Shown piece by piece: positions 31,896 to 37,073 of a DNA stretch of 37,073 bases. The position numbers and the translations under genes were made by a program. The stretch lies in the NCBI GenBank assembly GCA_020073215.1, contig JAIQFO010000047.1, forward strand, positions 1 to 37,073, in the 5' to 3' direction. Numbering within the stretch: position 1 is the first letter of the stretch; every line of letters begins with the position of its first letter. The notes beneath the pieces are model-generated. The model saw only the letters and a program-made list of their open reading frames with translations. It did not search any database and was not told where the DNA came from. Source of the DNA: Terriglobia bacterium. GTDB lineage: Bacteria > Acidobacteriota > Terriglobia > Terriglobales > Acidobacteriaceae.

Positions 31896-32840
31896 ATGGG
31901 TATGCGAATGGGGGCGTGGGGCTCGATTGCGGTGGGAGTTCTCCTCGGTGTTTCCGCCGTCGCCCAAGGCGGCCTGATTGACGATGTTAACGGCCTATTG
32001 GCGCGGAATTCATTTTCGGCGGCGGAATCGGAACTTCGGACATATAAGGCTGAGCATGGCATCACGCCTGAGTACCTGGAGGCGTTGTCGTGGATGGCGC
32101 GCGCAGCGGCCGCGGAAAAGCAGTGGGGCCAGGCCACTGCCTACGCCAGCGAGACGCGCCGGCTCTCAGAGCAGCAACTAGCGACGTCCAAGCGCAAACT
32201 CGACGCCGAGCCACATTTACCTGTCGCACTCGGCGCGGCCTATGAAGTTCTCGCGCAAGGGATGGCGGAACAAGGGCAGCACTCGAAAGCGGTCAGCTCG
32301 TTGCGCTCGGCTTTGGCGCGCTATGGAAACACATCCATCCGAGCGCGACTGCAGAAGAATCTCAATCTGCTGGCTCTGGTCGGTCAACCTGCGCCGCCTT
32401 TACAAGCAACTCAATATCTTGGACCGAAGCCGCCGGCCCTGGCGTCCTTGAAAGGCTCGCCAGTTCTCCTGTTCTTCTGGGCGCATTGGTGTCCGGACTG
32501 CAAGGCCGAAGTCCCCGTCATCGCCCGCTTGCGGCAGGAGTTCGGTTCCGCGGGGCTGGTCGTCATCGGGCCAACCCAACTATACGGCTATGTGGCGCAG
32601 GGGGCGGACGCTTCGCCGGTGCAAGAACAGGCTTATATCGAATCCGTCCGCCAGCGTTATTACGCCAGCCTCCAGGACATGCCCGTGCCGCTCAGCCAAC
32701 AAAATTTCAATGCGTATGGGGCGAGTACCACGCCGACTCTGGTCGTCCTGAATCGCGCAGGACAGGTAGCGATGTATCATCCGGGAGCGATGCCGTATGA
32801 CGAGTTGCGGGCCGCGTTAGAGAAAGTGGTTGCGCGCTAG
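31896..32840 (+). CDS. TlpA/ResA-like thioredoxin with N-terminal helical domain
   Basis: Probable envelope-located thiol-disulfide oxidoreductase of the TlpA/ResA group, 314 aa. N-terminal hydrophobic segment (about residues 7-25, MGAWGSIAVGVLLGVSAVAQ) acts as signal or anchor. Residues about 30-160 are helical and TPR-like (ESELRTYKAEHGITPEYLEA). The thioredoxin fold follows, with VLLFFWAHWCPDCKAEVPVI (redox pair C199, C202 in WCPDC) and a cis-Pro TPTLVVLN. Its role could be cytochrome maturation or protein reduction; no such genes adjoin. Start among three closely spaced ATGs (31896, 31902, 31908); the choice is uncertain. Confidence 0.8.
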   Translation: MGMRMGAWGSIAVGVLLGVSAVAQGGLIDDVNGLLARNSFSAAESELRTYKAEHGITPEYLEALSWMARAAAAEKQWGQATAYASETRRLSEQQLATSKRKLDAEPHLPVALGAAYEVLAQGMAEQGQHSKAVSSLRSALARYGNTSIRARLQKNLNLLALVGQPAPPLQATQYLGPKPPALASLKGSPVLLFFWAHWCPDCKAEVPVIARLRQEFGSAGLVVIGPTQLYGYVAQGADASPVQEQAYIESVRQRYYASLQDMPVPLSQQNFNAYGASTTPTLVVLNRAGQVAMYHPGAMPYDELRAALEKVVAR

Positions 32841-32844
32841 TTGG

Positions 32845-32914
32845 TGTGGGGACGGGCGTCTCGCGAGCCTGCCCTGAGCGGAGTCGAAGGGTCCAAGCCG
32901 AGCGCAGCTCGGCC
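32845..32914. repeat. Double-hairpin family copy, first hairpin disrupted
   Basis: GTGTGGGGACGGGCGTCTCGCG runs into GCCTGCCCTGAGCGGAGTCG, replacing the right arm of the first hairpin; the second hairpin CCGAGC/GCTCGG is intact. Confidence 0.6.
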
Positions 32915-33006
32915 GTTCTTTGATGCCAATGCCGGCACCGTAAGCGGAACAGAGATCGAAAACTTCAGAAAGTCCTGCCAATTTCAAAGCGGCAAGGAGA
33001 TACTGT

Positions 33007-33256
33007 ATGCCGTCAACACCTCCTGCTAAGGGAGTACGGTAATGAAAGGGAAGCAGCTAAAGCAGGGGATCCCAGATACAGGCATCCTTACACGGATTAC
33101 GAAGCCGACCAGCTATGGCCGCTGGTCGAAAAAGGAATTGCCGATCTCGTCGAAAACAAAGACCTCGTCGAAAGGGAAGATCGGAAATACATTGTCGGCT
33201 ATCTCTGCAAGGTCATCCTGAAAGGGCAGAAGATGGCGAAGCTCACGAAGTCATAG
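33007..33256 (+). pseudogene. Small conserved hypothetical (YIVGYLC motif), frameshifted
   Basis: A short gene not visible as an intact frame. The recognisable frame reads PRYRHPYTDYEADQLWPLVE, then IADLVENKDLVERED and RKYIVGYLCKVILKG, ending at the tag of 33254-33256. This HPY...LW...DLVEN.DL...YIVGYLC pattern is a known small bacterial family of unknown function. Upstream, AAGGAGATACTGT is an excellent SD for the ATG at 33007 (MPSTPPAKGVR), but that frame stops at 33040; the conserved frame is +1 relative to it. The span of 250 nt is 3n+1, so one extra base explains it. A second ATG at 33042 is in the third frame. Genuine decay or sequence error. Confidence 0.5.
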
Positions 33257-33314
33257 GACCGAAAGCTTTTCTGACTTTCAATCCCACTTTCAATCCTTTT
33301 GAAGTTATCGGCTC

Positions 33315-35450
33315 CTACAGCGTCGCCGCCTGTTCCCGCCGCCGCGCCTGTATTTCGATATAGACGTTGATCAGCGAAACCGCGGCTGGCGTTACGCCGG
33401 GAATGCGCGAGGCTTGACCGATTGTCTGCGGAACGATTTTCCCGAGTTTCTCCTGCATTTCGCGCGACAACCCGCTCACCGCGCGGTAATCGAACCAGTT
33501 GGGAATGCGGCGCTGCTCGGCCTTCTTCAGACGGTCGATGGCGCGCTGCTGCTGGTCGAGGTATCCCGCATACTTGATTTCAGTTTCGACCGACTTGAGC
33601 TCGTTGCGGATTTCCGACGAAAGATGAACTTCTGAAACATTAACCGCAGAGGGCGCCGAGTTCGCAGAGGAATCTCTTTTGAAAAACCCTGGTGTGAGAT
33701 TCCGTAGAACCGGAGCCAGCAGCTCAATGACGATTTCAGGCCGCTTCAGCAGCTGCGCCAGCGACTGCCCAATCGCGGAAGAGAGATCTGGCGGCCGTGC
33801 CTCGCTGCCAACGGACGTTGTCGAGCTGCGCTCGACTTGGACGGGCGAGGGCACCGGTCCCCGCACTTGCATGGCTGAGTCGCGCTCCAGTTGCTCCGCG
33901 ATCGCCGGCGTTAGCTTTGTCTTCTCCAGCAATTGCTTTACTTCCTCCAGACGGCGCTGCTTCGCTTCGAACTCCGCCCATGCTTCATCCGAGATCAGGC
34001 CTACGCGGCGGCCGTGTGGGGTCAATCTTCGGTCGGCGTTGTCGATGCGCAGATGCAAACGGAACTCGGCCCGCGAGGTAAACATGCGGTATGGCTCGTT
34101 GGTGCCCTTGGAAATCAAGTCGTCGATCAGAATGGCGGTGTAGCCCTCGGTGCGATCGAGCACCAGCGGAGACTCCTTCTTCAGTTTCAGTGCCGCGTTG
34201 ATTCCGGCCATGATTCCCTGGCAGGCCGCTTCTTCGTATCCTGATGTCCCATTGATCTGGCCGGCTAGAAACAGCCCGGCAATCTTCTTCGTTTCGAGCG
34301 TGCGCTGGAGTTCGGTGGGATCGATCGAATCGTACTCAATGGCGTAGCCGGGGCGCATCATCTCGGCGGTTTCGAGTCCCGGAATGGATTTCAGGATTGC
34401 CAGTTGCACATCAACCGGCAGCGAAGTGCTCATGCCGTTGACGTAAATCTCGTGCGTGTTCAGACCCTCGGGCTCCAAAAAAAGCTGGTGCGTCAGTTTG
34501 TCGGGGAACTTCACGATCTTGTCTTCAATGGACGGACAGTAGCGCGGCCCGGTCGAATGAATCTGCCCGCTGTACATCGGCGAGCGGTGCACGTTCTGGC
34601 GAATGATGCGATGCGTCTCTTCGGTGGTGAAGGCGATGTAGCAGGGCACCTGGGAGTCGTGATGGGCAACGCGCCGGGTGCGAAAGCTGAAGGGAGTCGG
34701 GTCCAGATCGCCCGGCTGCCGCTCGAAGCGGGACCAGTCGATGGTGCGGCCGTCGAGGCGCGGAGGCGTTCCGGTCTTGAGGCGGCATCCGCGAAGGCCT
34801 AGCTTCTTGAGCGCTTCGCCCAGCAGGATAGCGGCGGGTTCTCCGGAACGTCCGGCGGGATACTGCTGCTCGCCGCAGTGGATCAGCCCGTTCAGAAAAG
34901 TTCCCGTGGTAATGATGACCGCATCGGCCGCGACGCGGCGGCCATCGCGAAGCAGAATGCCGCGAATGCAGTTCTCAGTTCTCAGTTCTCGGTTCTCAGT
35001 TTGGTTCTCCGTAGTGTCAGGTGTTGCTGAGAACTGAGAACTGAGAGCTGATCGCTGGTCCACGATCGCATCCGCGACTTCCGCCTGCTTGATCTTCAGA
35101 TTTGGCTGCGACTCCAGCACTTCACGCATCTTCAGGCGGTAGGCCTGTTTGCAGCACTGGGCGCGCGGCGACCAGACGGCGGGTCCGCGCGAGGTGTTGA
35201 GCAGGCGGAATTGGATTCCGACGGCGTCGGTGATTTCGCCCATGATGCCGCCGAGAGCATCCACTTCGCGTACCAGGTGCCCCTTCGCAATGCCGCCGAT
35301 GGCGGGGTTGCAGGACATCTGCGCGATCAGATCGATGTTCAAGGTATAGAGAGCGGTCTTCAGGCCCATACGAGCGGCCGCCATCGCGGCTTCGCATCCG
35401 GCATGGCCGGCGCCTACCACCACCACATCGAAATGTTCGGCAAAGTTCAT
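33315..35450 (-). CDS. mnmG: tRNA uridine-5-carboxymethylaminomethyl modification enzyme MnmG with three repeat inserts
   Basis: FAD-dependent enzyme that with MnmE forms cmnm5U at the wobble position of tRNA. FAD motif VVVVGAGHAGCEAAMAAARMG, SCNPAIGGIAKGHLVREVDA, GTFLNGLIHCG, PRYCPSIEDKI, INGTSGYEEAACQGIMAGIN, a C-terminal YAGYLDQQQRAIDRLKKAEQ, and RIPGVTPAAVSLINVYIE. The ATG at 35450 (MNFAEHFDV) is the family start. At 711 aa it is about 80-90 longer than usual. Three surface segments are encoded by intergenic-type repeats in frame: residues about 132-160 (heptad pair), 529-545 (double-hairpin repeat) and 593-604 (cagag repeat). Divergent from the gene at 35550. Confidence 0.96.
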   Translation of the reverse strand: MNFAEHFDVVVVGAGHAGCEAAMAAARMGLKTALYTLNIDLIAQMSCNPAIGGIAKGHLVREVDALGGIMGEITDAVGIQFRLLNTSRGPAVWSPRAQCCKQAYRLKMREVLESQPNLKIKQAEVADAIVDQRSALSSQFSATPDTTENQTENRELRTENCIRGILLRDGRRVAADAVIITTGTFLNGLIHCGEQQYPAGRSGEPAAILLGEALKKLGLRGCRLKTGTPPRLDGRTIDWSRFERQPGDLDPTPFSFRTRRVAHHDSQVPCYIAFTTEETHRIIRQNVHRSPMYSGQIHSTGPRYCPSIEDKIVKFPDKLTHQLFLEPEGLNTHEIYVNGMSTSLPVDVQLAILKSIPGLETAEMMRPGYAIEYDSIDPTELQRTLETKKIAGLFLAGQINGTSGYEEAACQGIMAGINAALKLKKESPLVLDRTEGYTAILIDDLISKGTNEPYRMFTSRAEFRLHLRIDNADRRLTPHGRRVGLISDEAWAEFEAKQRRLEEVKQLLEKTKLTPAIAEQLERDSAMQVRGPVPSPVQVERSSTTSVGSEARPPDLSSAIGQSLAQLLKRPEIVIELLAPVLRNLTPGFFKRDSSANSAPSAVNVSEVHLSSEIRNELKSVETEIKYAGYLDQQQRAIDRLKKAEQRRIPNWFDYRAVSGLSREMQEKLGKIVPQTIGQASRIPGVTPAAVSLINVYIEIQARRREQAATL
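33643..33669. repeat. Cagag-type repeat inside mnmG
   Basis: ACCGCAGAGGGCGCCGAG and on; near copy of 21963-21988. Adds SSANSAPSAVN-type residues to the MnmG C-terminal helical domain. Confidence 0.65.
33817..33866. repeat. Double-hairpin repeat inside mnmG
   Basis: GTCGAGCTGCGCTCGAC, then TTGGACGGGCGAGGGCACCGGTCC; minus-orientation copy of the family at 18701. Encodes GPVPSPVQVERSSTT in MnmG. Confidence 0.7.
34971..35055. repeat. Inverted pair of heptad arrays inside mnmG
   Basis: Left 34971-34998: GTTCTCA, GTTCTCA, GTTCTCG, GTTCTCA; right 35028-35055: TGAGAAC, TGAGAAC, TGAGAGC, TGATCGC. The arms are 29 nt apart and perfectly inverse in type. Read in frame as RSALSSQF...ENRELRTENC in MnmG. 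Confidence 0.88.
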
Positions 35451-35549
35451 GGGTTCCCAAATGGTTACTAAAGCTACTACTATTCCGGCCCGGCGGAGGG
35501 ATCTCAGTACGATAATTCTAACAAGCAAGCTCTACTGGAGGGCAGAGCC

Positions 35550-35954
35550 ATGCCGAACCGCGCCAAAGTGGTTGTCGCCTACCTCGATGGCCGCAGGCTC
35601 AGGGGCTACACCAACGATTTTTCTCCAGTGCGCGACCAGTTCTTCCTGTTTCCCGACGGCGTCGAATCCAAACCAGGCGATCGCGGAACGCCGGTTCGGA
35701 TCGCGGAACTGAAGGCCTTGTTCTTCGTCAAAGATTTTGCCGGGAATGCGGCCCATACGGAGGGTGCTGGCACTGCTCAACTCCCGGGGAGACGCGTCGA
35801 GGTCATTTTCTCCGATGGCGAGAAACTGATCGGTTCTTCGGTGGCATACAACCCGAGGAACCAGGGTTTCTTCATGCAACCGGCAGACCCGACCGACAAC
35901 AACGAACGAATCTTCGTCGTGAACCGGAATGTGAAGCAGGCGAAACCGATTTGA
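35550..35954 (+). CDS. Duplicated-domain hypothetical (DUF6982-like)
   Basis: 134 aa made of two similar halves: AKVVVAYLDGRRLRGYTNDF with FFLFPDGVES and VRIAELKALFFVKDFAG, and RRVEVIFSDGEKLIGSSVAY with GFFMQPADPT and ERIFVVNRNVKQAK. Each half has a beta-rich V-V-x-Y/F-x-DG-x-x-L-x-G pattern. In other genomes such proteins sit with PilZ or regulatory genes, which I recall without certainty. GGAGG 8 nt before the ATG secures the start. Divergent from mnmG across 99 nt. Confidence 0.7.
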   Translation: MPNRAKVVVAYLDGRRLRGYTNDFSPVRDQFFLFPDGVESKPGDRGTPVRIAELKALFFVKDFAGNAAHTEGAGTAQLPGRRVEVIFSDGEKLIGSSVAYNPRNQGFFMQPADPTDNNERIFVVNRNVKQAKPI

Positions 35955-36044
35955 GTGGTGTAATTCGCTGCCATCACTTTTCGCGTGTCCAGTGCGGCTC
36001 TTGCGCGCCATACGTTAGAATCAAAGGCTCCTCTCTTGAATTCC

Positions 36045-36446
36045 ATGGCCCGGCCCATCCCCATTGGCGTGCGCGGCGAAGCGGCTGAAACCGTTGAGTG
36101 GAAGCACACGCTCTCCGCACATCATCCCGAGTTGCCGCCGGTATATTCGACTCCCGACATGATTCGGCTGATGGAAACGGCGTGCTTTTATGCGCTGCAG
36201 CCGTTTTGCGAGGAAGGGGAAATCACGGTGGGAATCTCGATCCACGTCGAACACCGCGCGGCCAGCGGCATTGGCACGCGAATTCACGCCGAGGGCGAAC
36301 TGGAATTCTTTGACGGACGCTTCTATACCATGCGCGTCCGTGCCCACGACGGCACGCAGGAGATTGGCAGCGGCACGGTGGGACGCGCCGTGGTGCACGT
36401 TCCCAGTTTCATCGAGCGCATGCGCGAAAAGGCTCGCGGCGGATGA
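36045..36446 (+). CDS. Hotdog-fold thioesterase (fluoroacetyl-CoA-thioesterase-like)
   Basis: 133-aa single hotdog domain. The catalytic set of the FlK-like group is visible: PPVYSTPDMIRLMETACF (Thr and Glu) and ITVGISIHVEHRAASGIGTR (His followed by Gly-rich turn). These hydrolyse small acyl-CoAs; here the substrate is unknown. The ATG at 36045 (MARPIPIGVRGEA) is preferred; an in-frame GTG at 35985 lies in a region without an SD. It precedes the PEP mutase family gene by 40 nt, so the two may be co-transcribed. Confidence 0.85.
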   Translation: MARPIPIGVRGEAAETVEWKHTLSAHHPELPPVYSTPDMIRLMETACFYALQPFCEEGEITVGISIHVEHRAASGIGTRIHAEGELEFFDGRFYTMRVRAHDGTQEIGSGTVGRAVVHVPSFIERMREKARGG

Positions 36447-36486
36447 CTCTGCCGCAATGCCGAACATGAATAAGAACGAGGGACCA

Positions 36487-37073
36487 ATGGATGACCACAC
36501 CGCCAAGGCGCTTCAGTTCCGGCAACTCCATCGCGGGCCGGGCGTGCTCATCCTGCCGAACGCGTGGGATGTGGCCAGCGCCCGCATCTTCGAAGATGCG
36601 GGGTTCCCCGCGATCGCAACCACCTCCGCGGGCATTGCTTTTTCGCTGGGCTATCCTGACGGCCAGCGTATTCCACGCGAAGAAATGCTCGCTCGCATTG
36701 GCCGCATCGCGCGCGCGGTTCAGGTGCCAGTAACCGCCGACATCGAGGCGGGGTATGGTCCCAATCCCGAAGATGCCGCCAGGACGACGCGCGAACTGAT
36801 TCAGGCGGGAGCCGTCGGGTTGAACCTGGAAGACGGTAGCGGCAATCCGGATCGGCCAATGATCGACTTGCAGTCAGCGATTGAAAAAGTTCGGGCGGCG
36901 CGCCAGGCTGCCGTCGAGATGCGGGCGCAAATCTGGATCAACGCCCGCACCGATGTGTACCTGCTCCCCGGAGGCAATCCGGACGCCGACTATTCCGAAA
37001 CATTGCGGCGCTTGGTTGCGTTTCGCGAAGCGGCGGCCGACAGCGTCTTCGCCCCCGGACTCAAGGATGCCGA
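36487..37073 (+). CDS. PEP mutase / isocitrate lyase superfamily protein (3' end outside window)
   Basis: Cytoplasmic alpha/beta-barrel enzyme of the isocitrate lyase/PEP mutase superfamily; 195 of about 270 residues are present. It shows GVLILPNAWDVASARIFEDA, IATTSAGIAFSLGYPDG, TADIEAGYGPNPEDAARTTR (metal-binding Asp), GLNLEDG and RTDVYLL. The isocitrate lyase KKCGH motif is absent here, so lyases acting on small oxo- or methyl-branched acids (for example methylisocitrate-lyase-like or oxaloacetate decarboxylase-like) are more likely. GAGG 5 nt before the ATG at 36487 selects it; an ATG at 36466 is possible. It follows the thioesterase gene. Confidence 0.85.
   Translation, partial: MDDHTAKALQFRQLHRGPGVLILPNAWDVASARIFEDAGFPAIATTSAGIAFSLGYPDGQRIPREEMLARIGRIARAVQVPVTADIEAGYGPNPEDAARTTRELIQAGAVGLNLEDGSGNPDRPMIDLQSAIEKVRAARQAAVEMRAQIWINARTDVYLLPGGNPDADYSETLRRLVAFREAAADSVFAPGLKDA

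Noticed and set aside
1..37073. tRNA or rRNA genes
   Set aside because: GGTTCGAATCC-like stretches (for example near 6008 and 20750) lack a cloverleaf and an acceptor stem; none is supportable.

Overview
The window is a chromosomal segment, about 60% G+C by eye, from a bacterium that most resembles the Acidobacteriota (Terriglobia, Koribacter/Sulfotelmatobacter-like). That placement is an inference. It rests on the protein repertoire (carboxypeptidase-regulatory/TPR secreted protein, S9 peptidase, TldD/TldE pair, YCII-monooxygenase fusion, short UvrC-like protein) and on the very dense population of small palindromic repeats. I see no transposase, phage gene, CRISPR array, rRNA or tRNA.

Layout. 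1-5.9 kb, all minus strand: moeA (cut by the window edge), a divergent PilT-like ATPase, a secreted CarboxypepD_reg/TPR protein with a clear terminator, queC and a MacB-type permease. 6.1-10.6 kb: envelope and glycosylation genes on alternating strands (GT39-like membrane glycosyltransferase, polytopic membrane protein, two GT2 enzymes). 10.9-13.0 kb: leuC-leuD. 13.3-17.3 kb: S9 dipeptidyl peptidase, metallo-beta-lactamase-fold hydrolase, YCII fusion. 17.4-19.5 kb, minus strand: dusB, rpmE and an HU gene, the last two with terminators. 19.9-23.7 kb: DnaC/IstB-like ATPase, degenerate UvrC-like protein, and a predicted PD-(D/E)XK nuclease. 23.8-24.7 kb: small membrane proteins. 25.0-28.0 kb: tldD-tldE. 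28.1-33.3 kb: small accessory genes, several broken by frameshifts, plus two STAS proteins, cspA and a TlpA-like thioredoxin. 33.3-37.1 kb: mnmG, a duplicated-domain hypothetical, a hotdog thioesterase and a PEP mutase/isocitrate lyase family gene cut by the right edge.

Two things stand out. First, the peroxiredoxin gene at 29414-29899 (minus) has an in-frame TGA exactly at the peroxidatic cysteine of the PxxxTxxC motif, followed 9 nt later by a 12-bp stem-loop. This is what a selenocysteine-containing peroxiredoxin would look like, although a nonsense mutation or sequence error cannot be excluded from this window. Second, the intergenic DNA holds three superfamilies of small repeats: arrays of degenerate 7-bp units of the type TRRNNNC, usually as inverted pairs; palindromes with an invariant CTAAAG or CTGAAG core and covarying arms; and double hairpins with covarying stems. 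These have also entered housekeeping genes in frame. mnmG carries three such inserts and is about 80-90 residues longer than usual, dusB carries a 139-bp composite insert, and the uvrC-like gene ends inside one. There is also good evidence for two MITE-like elements with terminal inverted repeats and target duplications.

Apart from leuC-leuD and tldD-tldE, neighbouring genes do not form obvious pathways. Most stand as single transcription units separated by repeats.
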